NCBI RefSeq assembly: GCF_017654505.1
Contig: NC_054535.1
Location: forward strand, 87,311,785-87,375,784
From: Polyodon spathula
Taxonomy: Eukaryota; Chordata; Actinopteri; Acipenseriformes; Polyodontidae
DNA: 64,000 nt
Reading direction: 5' to 3'
The notes beneath the pieces are model-generated. The model worked only from the letters and a program-made list of their open reading frames with translations. It was not told where the DNA came from and ran no database searches. Positions 45,976 to 55,117 of this stretch are shown here, piece after piece. How positions within the stretch are numbered: the stretch's first letter is position 1; every line of letters starts with the position of its first letter. The position numbers were made by a program, and so were the translations under genes.

Positions 45976-46710
45976 CTAGTCCTGGCCCTTGTGGTGCAGG
46001 GAGAGGCAGCTCCTGCTCCTCTCCCCCTGATGGAGGTGGAGGCAGAGGCAGCTCCAGCTCCTCTCCTGCTGTGATGGTGGGGGAAGTGATACCAGCAGGC
46101 ATTCACCCTCTGCTGGTGGGGGAAGCCAGCAGGCATTCACCCTCTGCTGGTGGGGGAAGTGATACCAGCAGGCATTCACCCTCTGCTGGTGGACAGGGAC
46201 CCAGCAGGCATTCACCCTCTGCTGGTGGGGGGGTGATACCAGCAGGCATTCACCCTCTGCTGGTGGACAGGGACCCAGCAGGCATTCACCCTCTGCTGGT
46301 GGCGGAGGCAGAGGCAGCTCCTGCTGCTCTGCTCCTGCCCATGGAGGTAGGAGCGGCGTGTAGTCTCCTGGTGGTGGAGGTGGGAGCGGTGTGTAGTCTC
46401 CCCTTGATACAGGGGACTGGTGCGGCTCTCCCTCACTTGCAGGGGACTGGTGCGGCTCTTCCTCCCTTGCAGGAGACTGGTGCGGCTGTGGAGACAGCGG
46501 TGGGACCTCTGCCTTCCTCTTCCCCTTTCCCCTTCTCTGCCACCTCCTCACCTTCCTCTCCTGCGGCAGTTCCTCCTCTCCTTCCTGGTAGGGGCAGCGC
46601 ACCACCGGGTGCCCAAACTCCCCACAGGCAAGGCACCAGCCCTGGTCCTCCAGACCACCGAGGAACTCCTCCAGGTCCTGGCAGCCATCTCTCCAGTCCC
46701 AGCCTTCCAT
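45976..46710 (-). CDS. Gag-like ORF with CCHC zinc knuckle (copy 2)
   Basis: A 244-codon frame starts MEGWDWRDGCQDLEEFLGG, just after the A-rich leader. Residues 26-39 form a perfect retroviral-type zinc knuckle CX2CX4HX4C (C26, C29, H34, C39; CLACGEFGHPVVRC). A basic stretch follows (RKVRRWQRRGKGKRKAE), a likely nucleic-acid-binding tail. The C-terminal two thirds is proline/glutamate-rich with PPAEGECLL and HQQRVNACW repeats. The matrix and capsid portions expected of Gag are absent, so it may package RNA only with help from another element, or may be a remnant. The start codon is the first in frame. Its intactness fits the young age of the copy. Confidence 0.55.
   Translation of the reverse strand: MEGWDWRDGCQDLEEFLGGLEDQGWCLACGEFGHPVVRCPYQEGEEELPQERKVRRWQRRGKGKRKAEVPPLSPQPHQSPAREEEPHQSPASEGEPHQSPVSRGDYTPLPPPPPGDYTPLLPPWAGAEQQELPLPPPPAEGECLLGPCPPAEGECLLVSPPHQQRVNACWVPVHQQRVNACWYHFPHQQRVNACWLPPPAEGECLLVSLPPPSQQERSWSCLCLHLHQGERSRSCLSLHHKGQD
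46085..46305 (-). repeat. Short tandem repeat around AGCAGGCATTCACCCTCTGC
   Basis: The core AGCAGGCATTCACCCTCTGC occurs six times with spacers of GTGATACC or GACAGGGACCC. On the minus strand it encodes PPAEGECLL in one frame and HQQRVNACW in another. Copy 1 has the same motif at 1010-1100. Confidence 0.85.
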
Positions 46711-46718
46711 GTTTATTT

Positions 46719-46721
<3 letters not shown>

Positions 46722-46757
<36 letters not shown>

Positions 46758-46779
46758 TTATTTTTTTTTTTTTTTTTTT
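46722..46779. repeat. Poly-T tract (A-rich leader on minus strand)
   Basis: Runs of T interrupted by GTTA lie between the primer-binding site and the Gag-like start. Copy 1 has a much shorter T run at 1841-1851 in the equivalent place. Confidence 0.85.
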
Positions 46780-46796
46780 GACAAAACACCTCTCCT

Positions 46797-46840
46797 GGTC
46801 TGACGCTTGGAGGCGCTGTTAAATCCCACGCAGGACACCA
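46797..46840 (-). other. Primer-binding site and D-arm-like segment of copy 2
   Basis: On the minus strand, two bases after the LTR, TGGTGTCCTGCGTGGGAT (46823-46840) is the primer-binding site. It has the same TGGTGTC...GTGGGAT frame as copy 1. Upstream on the plus strand, GGTCTGACGCTTGGAGGCGC (46798-46817) resembles the tRNA-Leu D-arm word GGTCTAAGGCGCTG with an insertion. Confidence 0.5.
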
Positions 46841-46842
46841 CG

Positions 46843-47479
46843 TGTCACAGAGACGGCCGAAGTGGGCGGCGTCAGAACCAGGAAAGGTAATGCAATACAC
46901 AAAACACAGGACGGATGAAATGAAATGATGAAGACGCCTGTTGGCGCCGGTTTAATACAAAATAAAAGGTTTAACAAACACGAAAAACACAGGACACGGC
47001 ACTCTACGCCAAAATAAATAGACAAACAAAAACAGACTAAACTTAACAAAACGGTGCACGGACAGACACTGACAAACACGGTGAGCGGATACTTTCTCCT
47101 CTTATTATTACTACTACTACTGCTTATTTCCTCCGTCTCCAATCCCGTTCTCCGCTCACCGAACACCCAACCCCCAGTATGTGACAACGTGCATCTATAT
47201 ATACTATTGTGCTGGGATTCAATTACCAATTAATTATTCACTTGAATCCCAGCACGTGAATTAATAAAGTGCAATTCCCCGTGCTCACATATTACTACAT
47301 TTTACTTGTACGTGCAGTGCTGTGCAATCCTCGTGCCTAAATACACATATACATTTTTAAACACTCGTGTTACACAGACCCGTTTATATCCCGTGTACCA
47401 ATGTCTATACACCAACATTTAAACACACCACACGCAACACATAACAGATAATATACACAGGGGCGGGCACTTTGTTACA
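46843..47479 (-). repeat. 5' LTR of copy 2
   Basis: 637 bp, the same length as its partner, with about five substitutions seen by eye. It carries the promoter side (TATA-like box on the minus strand near 47197-47207). Confidence 0.95.
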
Positions 47480-47734
47480 ATTATACATACATATTTTGTA
47501 TTAATCAACTTTAACTAAATGCACACTTTGGTTCTCCTGAAGATACCCGTCTGCCATGGCATCACTTCAGAATTTTCGCTTATGTGGCAAAACATGACTG
47601 GGGAGAAATTGTTTTCGTACTGTATTTTATTTGTAGCCAAACATATTATTTACTTTTGCAGCCATGTTGTATGTGGGAGTGTTGTTCTTGGTAGAAATTC
47701 CTACAAGATAATTTTGTAGTAATTTTATAGTATT

Positions 47735-48275
47735 GTAGCGATCTAGGTTAATGCAGGCAGGCGCATCACACAGGGCAAGGCAGTCCATGCACAGACGGAG
47801 GGTGGGCTCAAACCCGGAATCTCTCACACAAAATCATAGTGCCAATACCGCTGTACAAAAGAGCTGACTCCTTTGCAAGGAGCGTATATAGGGCTTATGT
47901 CTCTGTATGTGATTACGTCACCTACCAGCCCTGCTGCTGCTTTCCCTCGTGCATGCTACATTCTCCTCTGCCAGCCTCAAGTCCGCCCCGGACTTGCTCA
48001 GCAGGCTACAGTCCAACGAGTGCATGCCGGGGTACCTGCGTCCACTTCTGACAGCAATGTAGCGAAATAGGTTCCCACAGGCAGGCATCTCACACAGGGC
48101 AATCCACACACCGGCGAATGGAGGGCACGAACTTGGGATCTCTCGCATTAAATCACAGCACCTTTACTGTTGTACAAAAGAGCCAGCTCCTTTGCAAGGA
48201 GAGTATATCGGGCTTATGTCTTTGTATATGATTACGTCACTTACCAGCCCTGCTGCTGCCTTCCCCCATGCATGA
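47735..48275 (-). mobile_element. Two tandem tRNA-derived SINE copies
   Basis: Units 47735-48052 and 48058-48275 share AGGGCTTATGTCTCTGTATG-like text, GATTACGTCACCTACCAGCC, TTTGCAAGGAG and CACACAGGGCAA. On the minus strand each has a tRNA-like head with a B-box-like GGGTTTGAGCCC or AAGTTCGTGCCC. The second unit lacks about 100 bp after CATGCAT compared with the first. Separation is only a few bases, so this is a head-to-tail dimer. Confidence 0.65.
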
Positions 48276-48287
48276 CTACTACTACAA

Positions 48288-48316
48288 CTAATAATAATAA
48301 TAATAATAATAATAAT
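48288..48316. repeat. (AAT)n microsatellite
   Basis: About nine AAT units at the end of the second SINE, probably its tail. Confidence 0.9.
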
Positions 48317-48814
48317 ACAAGAAAACTGATTATGGTAGCTACTCAACTAAATCCATACAAAAGATGGTTACTAACTTAGCTTATTCATAATTCATGTGAC
48401 ACCATATACCTAATACTGTAGGTAATAATGATAGCTGATAATAAATTTAATTAACACTTTGCAAATATGAGTGATGCCTAATGCTGATATAGAATGACAC
48501 CTGGTACCAAATATGACTGATGTCTGACACTAAAATCCAGTGACATTTGACATCAAAAAACTAGGAAGTCTGAAAACTGACTATAAACTAGAGGAGAAAG
48601 TAGAACTAAGTAAGGGGAAGTAAGTCTGGCAACTGACTGGAGGAGGCTTGAAGTCTGAGAATGTCCAAATATGGACTTCATAATTAAGTCACCACAAACA
48701 CTGCTGGAAGCTTGGCTAAGCTCTTTACAGTACCTACACTGAAGTAAAGATACTGGTTTTGTAAAAGATGCCAATGGATAGGAAATAATATAATGCACAG
48801 TCTGTCTGCTTTTA

Positions 48815-49490
48815 TAATATAAGTATCTTTATTTGTCAATGGGCCTTATAGTCATCTGTTCCCTTACTACTACTTATTATTATTATTATTACAGTGTTAC
48901 AGTGCAGACTTAGTATTAAAATACAGGGTAGTTTACAGTAAGTGCAAATAGTACTACTAAAATACATAATCAACTAGGATGCAATCTCTGTAAGTTACTT
49001 GAGGAGTTCAAGGATGTTTTTATTTTCCTGACTTGCCCAACAGGAATTATATCTAAAATTACTTATTAGTAGTGCAATAGTGCAAGTATAGTGCATTTGT
49101 TGAGGGTCCAGGACATAGTGCTTAGGTCAGGCAAGTCTATTGCATTGTAGGACGGGTAGATCAAGAGATCTACAAGGGCAGTCTAAACAGGTCTTGAGGA
49201 GGCTGAGCTTTAAGAGATGGAGAAGTCCTGAATGTTTCTGGTATCTGGTTCCACCACAGTGTGGAGGGAAGGCATGACCAGTCAACCAGTAGAGGAGTAG
49301 CTGAGAGGGCAAGAAAGGGTGTAGGGAGACATGAGGGACTGGAAGTAGGAGGGGGCATTGTGGGGAAGAGAGCGGTAGACAAGAACAAGGGACTTGAATT
49401 GCATGCAAGCAGAGATAGGTAGCCGGTTGAGAGTGCAAAGCAGAGGGGTAGCATGAGAGTTGAAATAATGCTGGCCCTAAGAACTATTGA
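48815..49490 (-). mobile_element. LINE 3' fragment (unassigned, L2-like tail)
   Basis: Minus-strand translation around 49195-49255 gives STLWWNQIPETFRTSPSLK, matching the WN.LP...R..PSL..F pattern at the end of reverse-transcriptase ORFs. Downstream lies TGTAACACTGTAATAATAAT with short repeats as a 3' tail. Only the last part of the ORF is present and the frames are broken. The plus-strand text (GGTTCCACCACAGTGTGGAG) resembles an interspersed repeat I associate with sturgeon. Confidence 0.45.
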
Positions 49491-51039
49491 ATAGAAGCAC
49501 ATTTAGCTTTTGAAAACTGTATTCATTGTATAACAATTGCAAATAACTGCAGAAGACACTTGGCAAATGACATAAAATAAAGGTATTTGACAAATGTATT
49601 ATGTAATAGTATTGGCATTTTTCTTTTGTAACATTTTGAATACCAAGGACATGGCAGTTCTCACTGTAGAGAAATAATAAAGTATGCTGGAGAAATTGCT
49701 CCTTAAACAGAAAAAATAACTCTTAGCTATTATCATATCTGAAAGACAATAACAAATGATTTTACTTAGCACTGATGCTTTGACTTCTGAAGTCAATAGG
49801 TGCTTCTAAGAGAAACTCATTTGGTGTAGTTTATCGGTGCTATATTAGCCTGGAAATACAGTATACCTATTTAGTAAAACAAATTAATAATGTAGTTGTG
49901 CATGTACTTTATCAACAAATTGAGGACAGACTGGTGGATTGTGGGACAAGATCAAAGGTAGCACATCCAATGTATTACTAGAAAAATATTTATATGTAAA
50001 AGTCCAGCAATACTTCCAGATACTTACTTTGTTTGTATCTACGTTTAGCCAAGACCCACTGAAGCAGCCCCTACACCCACCTGGTACACTTTACCTATAA
50101 GAAAAAAATACCTGTCCACATTTAGCACCAAAGCTCAGTTACTACCCCACACAAATCATAGCATTAATGTCACCCTGGATGCAATACTCAAACGTTGGTC
50201 TTGAAACTCATACTGGGCAAGATTCTCAGAAATCCCTGTTATTTTTTCTCATTGAATTTTTTTATAACCAATGGCTATTTATAGAGAAAATATAAAAAAC
50301 GTTTTGGTAAACAATGGATAAGGTTTATGAGATTTGCTTGGAGGATTTGTTGCAATATGTTAGCTTAATAATAATGAGCGATTTGCATACCTAAATAGAG
50401 GCAGTGTCTACTAATTATCCTTTTCCTTCCTGCTTACTGGTAAATGCCTGAATAGAAGGGTCCATGTTCAAAGCTGCAAGCAAAAACACAAATCTGCTGG
50501 ATATTACAGAGACAAAAAGTCAATATTACAGGGACACAAAGTCGACAGAATCAAAAATACATTTGGATTCTGGCAGCACTATGCATTTTTGTTAATCGTT
50601 TTGTGAAAATGTATTAAAATAATATAGGCACTATAAAATGCAAGTTTTTTTTTTTTTTAAGGCAAAACAAAATATTAAAAAAAAATTATTACAGTATTTA
50701 TTGTAATTATGAGATAATATCTGGTTTTAATGATAATATTATTCCTTTATTCATACAGATTAGTCACTATACCTAAGCATCAGCAGCCTCGGCACCCCAA
50801 CCGATTTCATGACTTGCAAAACCGTTTTGTTTAAAGTGAAGGGACTCACTTCCTAATACCCTGTAGATGCTAAAATAAATAAAAAAATAAAAAATACAAC
50901 TGTCAAGAAAGGACAATGCAATTAATCGTACATAAGTCAAAAATATATGCCTTTCCATCTGAACTATTTGGGATGTAAATACATTTGGCAGATCTGTAAA
51001 CCTTGGGGCTTCTTATATACCTTTATAGAGGCAATCATT
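49491..51039. other. Non-coding stretch
   Basis: AT-rich with no recognised gene or repeat. Confidence 0.5.
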
Positions 51040-51398
51040 ATTTAAAAGATGCCTTTTTCTTGTCTTATTTACCCAAATGATCACATCAGGCTTCTGAGAA
51101 GGGTTGGGTAATTATGCTAATAAGCACCTAATTATATGTATTTGGCTGACTCATTAGGTAGTTCAAAATCTCGATAAATACCAAATTTAATTAGTGATAA
51201 ATAGGATTTGTCTTTACCTCACAAATACCTATAACATCCTTCTGAGAATGCTAAATAAGGAGTAAATACACACCTCCCCTATGTGATAAAGCATAAGCTC
51301 CCTTAGACAATCAAGTAAAAATCACATTAAAAGCTCTTCAGGTGCAAACAAAAAATACTAATTATGAAAATGATTTCTTCTTCTTATCTTCCACAGTG
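51040..51398. promoter_or_regulatory. Candidate conserved non-coding element
   Basis: Dense homeodomain-like words (GGTAATTATGCTAATAAGC, CTAATTATATG, TTTAATTAGTGATAAAT, CTAATTATGAAAATG) with no simple repeats and no repeat-family hallmarks. Such composition is typical of vertebrate developmental enhancers, but conservation cannot be seen from one sequence. It ends at a splice-acceptor-like site. Confidence 0.25.
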
Positions 51399-51508
51399 GT
51401 CATTCCAGCTAGAGATTTGACCTTGTCTTTCTAAAGAGCCCTCGACCTAACCACCGCGGTCCATTATCTAGCTACAATGACAGCTACATCGGACAGTAAT
51501 ACTTCAGT
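51399..51508 (+). other. Weak candidate 5' coding exon
   Basis: An acceptor-like TTCTTATCTTCCACAG is followed by about 110 bases ending at a donor-like GTAAGCACT. An ATG at 51476 opens MTATSDSNTS up to the donor, with an in-frame stop upstream. That fits an exon containing the end of a 5' UTR and the first ten codons. I do not recognise the protein. Both splice signals could be chance. Confidence 0.2.
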
Positions 51509-51515
51509 AAGCACT

Positions 51516-53040
51516 GATATCACACCATATATTATTGCTGTTTTTGTATTAAGAAATTACCAAGGGACTGTGCCAGTAAATATTTTGAATTAAAATATGT
51601 ACAGGGAGGGTAATCCATGTGGTCGTAGCAGTTACATTGTGTGGCCTATGTGTTTTAACTTGTGAACATCATAAAAAAGCCAAACAATTGCTGACATGCT
51701 GCATAAGAATATGGAAGTGTAAAATGAATTGATTCAAACGGTTTTAATCTGTTCTCAATCCTTTGGGATTGGGTTTATAAAGACTTGGCAAAAGCACTTC
51801 TGCAGTGGTATCTTCACAGTAAGATCATAACTCCATTAAAGTGTTTGTAAAGCACAAACCTGGGTCAGTTCAAGGCCCAGCATACAGTACCTTAGAAGAA
51901 AACTTGTTCTACACAGAAAAATCCTTAAATAACAGTGTTGTATATTTATCGATCAATGCAAATAAATTGAAGTTCTGTGTATTAACTACTACATTAAGGC
52001 ATTATGAATACAAGTTATTTTCCTCTGCTCTGTACCAGACACACATACCACCTGCTGAAACACACTTCCATACAAGTAGCAGTAGAAATTAAACATATTT
52101 ATTTGATAAGAGTGTAAAACATGTATAGATATGTACGTTTTTACCCTCAGAGGCCTATCACTATTTGTAGATGTAATAGGTTGGAGTATTAAAAACACAA
52201 ATCTTTACTCTGAACAAGGTCCAGTCCCAAATGATTTGGATAAATCAGAGTCTGCTATATTGCATTTCCTACTTTTGTCATTTTAATATCAGTCCTAACT
52301 GATGTATTATCAAAGATTTTTGGAAATAATTTCCTTCCTTTGTTATCTTTAACGATATTGTAACATATTAGCACCTCTCTTCATATAACCAAGACAGAAA
52401 ACCTCTATATTTGTTTCCCAGATACTATTAAGATGTTTCTTTCTGAATAAATAGTGTAGAAAAGGATGTACCAGAGACTTATCCAATTCTTTAAGTATAC
52501 TGTCAAAACATAAATTCATACATCTCCATGTACTAATAAGTTATATTGTATGAAAAAAGACATAACACCAGATATCATTTTGTTATGCTCCCGGAGTGGA
52601 TGACAAACCAAGTACTTAAAGTACGTATGTATGCATACAAAAAATGCATTCATTTCAATGAGTCATCTTTAGAAAAAGTAAACTGAGATGACTTTGAGCA
52701 ATATACAGTATATACAGTGTTGCTTTTCTGACCTGTGTAAAACTATTACAGGAGTGTACTTAGAAAGTCAGACACTTGACCCTTTTGATAAAGACAATCC
52801 TGGGAAAAAGCAAGGACACACATTGAGCAGCATTCTAGGTGAATGCTTCTGTTTACATACAGTCATGCTAATCACATACTAACTCATACAGTACTAACAA
52901 ACTTCAGGTGTAAAGATGTAAATTCAAGATTGACACATTCAAAACAGGGCAAACACAGAACGGAGTCAACAATCTCAGAATTATACAACACAACAATCCA
53001 TGCCATAAACGCAATTATGAACGATAATCAAAACAGTTAA
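51516..53040. other. Non-coding stretch
   Basis: No supported gene. Short open frames only. Confidence 0.5.
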
Positions 53041-53330
53041 ATAACAACAATGAACATTTTCCCCAAAATCCTGTAGTCCCAGCATCCTTTGTGTCTATTA
53101 CATATTCCCCTCTCCCTTGCTCGACTCTCTGCTGTCAGGAGTCTACCAGGCTGCAGTGTCTGCCAGCAGTGGGCAGCAGGTCTAGGCTGCCCGTGTTCGT
53201 TACAGTATTAAGATTAGTTGGCTACTGCCACCTACTAGTGGTATTTGTATAACCCATGGAGCAGGTGCAGTTTTACAGTGTTACTCTGAAGAGCTCAATA
53301 AAGAAGCTAGTTGTTGGATCTCAGTCCGTT
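53041..53330 (+). repeat. Possible LTR-like fragment
   Basis: A GC-richer patch (CTGCAGTGTCTGCCAGCAGT, GGGCAGCAGGTCTAGGCTGC) is followed by a weak TATA (TTGTATAAC) and a polyadenylation signal AATAAA (53299-53304) inside GAGCTCAATAAAGAAGC, the layout of an LTR R region. No paired LTR, TG...CA ends or target duplication were identified. Confidence 0.25.
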
Positions 53331-53499
53331 TATGATTTACTAATTACTTAGTTAGGGTAAATGTTATCAAGATATAACACAAATTAAATAAAAAGTAAAT
53401 TTTATGTTCATAACATTAACATTTTTATGCCAATGCTAATGTTTGAGATGTGCATCAAACCCTGTTTAAAAAGGCATGAATCTTAATGAATAGGTTTTG

Positions 53500-53527
53500 T
53501 GGCAAAGCAGGGGTTACTTTGCCACGT
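53500..53527. repeat. Inverted repeat GTGGCAAAG / CTTTGCCAC
   Basis: GTGGCAAAG, then CAGGGGTTA, then CTTTGCCAC. The preceding T gives TGTGGCAAAG, the same ten bases that open the minus strand of the copy-1 LTR (ending at 2525), so this may mark the end of a related LTR fragment. Confidence 0.4.
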
Positions 53528-54239
53528 TCAGGACCTTGTGAGCTGTGTAAGAAACTGTTTTTATTTTACTCTCAAATCGGAAGGCTAAGCCGTTTTCCAA
53601 CCTAAACAAAACATGTACATACATTACCAGTAATAATGCTGTGTTTCTTTTACACACCAAACTAAGACCAGGACAATCCGCAGGTCTAAGCCTTCACACA
53701 GACAACCCCAATAAACTATTACACATTAAATACTCCTGCTTTCTTGTATTTAGGTGATTATTATTACTGTCCTAATAGTCAATCACCTGCGTGCACCTTG
53801 GTAAGTGTGGTCCCGACCGCCCTGTTTAAGTTTGGGACTACATTTTGCTTTCACGAGACCAATAGGGGATACAAACTACGTGTTATCCTCAGTCCTATGT
53901 ATCTTCCTTCTGCAACCTTTCCCCACACTTTAATGCAGTTATTTATAACCCTTGATATAATACATGTATGTAAATGCCTTTTTTGTAAACATGTATGCAT
54001 AACAACTTTTAATTATAGTAATTTGCTAAAAATATATACATTGGCATTAATACTTAACAACTGAAATATGTTTATCAAATATACTGCTATGCAGCAAACA
54101 TACTCAATTTAAATTCTGCTTATTTGATTAATTATATCTGCCATAAGACCAAATAAATAGCATACATCATTGCCCTATATACACAGCTGCATAGAACATT
54201 AAATTGCCATAGTGACAAGTATACATTTATTTTATGCTT

Positions 54240-55080
54240 TCATCAAGTTATCAAACTCATCTGCATTATTTTTTTGTGAAGTCCAGGTTGGTGTAAATCA
54301 CACCATCCCTTTCTAATTAATCGCAGAGGAGATTTGTCACAAAGCCATTCAACCTGTGTGAAAGATGTCCACTGAGATTTATGCTGCTGGAAACACTGTC
54401 CTTGATCTTTAGATGGAGAATGAAAAAGAGGTAAAGGGTGTATATCTGTAAGGTGCTGACATCTCATGTTCAGCTAAACCCTTTGTGTAAAGTTCAAAAG
54501 CCAAGAGGGAACACCTTTCAGTGTCACATGACGCTGATTAATGTGTAAGTAATGAGGTGGCGATTGAAACCAAAGAGTGGATGAATACCGAATTCTGCTG
54601 TGCATGTGAATAGCAGAAAGATGGCTCTTGTGTACCACCATATCAATTACAAATTGACTACATTTGTAATTGACTGGGGACTTGTGTGAGGTTTCATTCT
54701 ATGGTAATTATTTATGTAAACACTAAATCCAACAGAAAAGTCTACAGGACACATTATTTTTGGATGCCAATAGAGAACTAACCTCTAATTCCATCTGAAA
54801 ATATTAAAGTGGACCATCTTGTGAATAGGGCAATGAAAGAAAGATGATTTGCTTACTGTTGAAAAGTAAAATCCCATGGCCCTTTCTCAGAGAGAAAGGG
54901 GCATTATGTTCTCAAGGAGCAATCAGAATTTGTTGTCCTTCTCGAGACAGTCATATAATGTTACATTGGTAGTCAGCTATCACAGATGGGGAGAAAGACT
55001 TGAAGCTGTACAGCTGGTCTTTGCAAACCTGATCTCTCCTTAGACAAAAATGATGGTTATCGATGGTGAACTAATCCAAG
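54240..55080. promoter_or_regulatory. Candidate conserved non-coding sequence
   Basis: Complex unique sequence with normal GC and no repeat hallmarks. It contains words such as CTTTCTAATTAATCGCAG, GACGCTGATTAATGTG and an inverted CCCTTTCTCAGAGAGAAAGGG at about 54880. The texture differs from the AT-rich neutral DNA around it. Function is inferred only from composition. Confidence 0.2.
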
Positions 55081-55117
55081 TATTTCTGACACTACTGTAC
55101 TGTATATTCATGTTTTT

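Larger units (their letters stand above)
44927..46102 (-). pseudogene. Repeat-rich ORF of LTR element copy 2 (391 codons)
   Basis: The longest minus-strand frame starts MPAGITSPTITAGEELELPL and passes through a conserved block (LHRLLREARG, KRGPTPAPQLVLT). It then has nine 8-residue units of SLASPKDA/SLASPRDA type and about eight 9-residue units of SPGVARRSA type, then three 18-residue units containing EEGEEVWRPPTPAAVS, and ends GRDFWAFKGGGGH close to the polypurine tract. No enzymatic motif is seen. Two other minus frames and two plus frames are also open here, so coding status is uncertain; conservation with copy 1 (390-878) supports this frame. I call it a pseudogene entry only because translation is unproven. 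Confidence 0.4.
44253..47484 (-). mobile_element. Complete non-autonomous LTR retrotransposon, copy 2
   Basis: Two direct 637-bp LTRs (44258-44894 and 46843-47479), each TGTCAC...GTTACA, enclose a 1,948-bp internal region. Identical ATTAT pentamers flank it (44253-44257 and 47480-47484). On the minus strand the order is 5' LTR, primer-binding site (46823-46840), A-rich leader (46722-46779 as T on the plus strand), Gag-like ORF with zinc knuckle (from 46710), minisatellite-rich ORFs, polypurine tract (44899-44906) and 3' LTR. I see about five differences between the LTRs, so insertion is recent. No pol domain exists in any frame. The 5-bp duplication fits Ty3/Gypsy-type or retrovirus-like integration supplied in trans. 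Confidence 0.95.

Noticed and set aside
45079..46074. 331-codon plus-strand ORF
   Set aside because: A shadow of the minus-strand repeats, open only because the repeat periods are multiples of three. The element is transcribed from the other strand.
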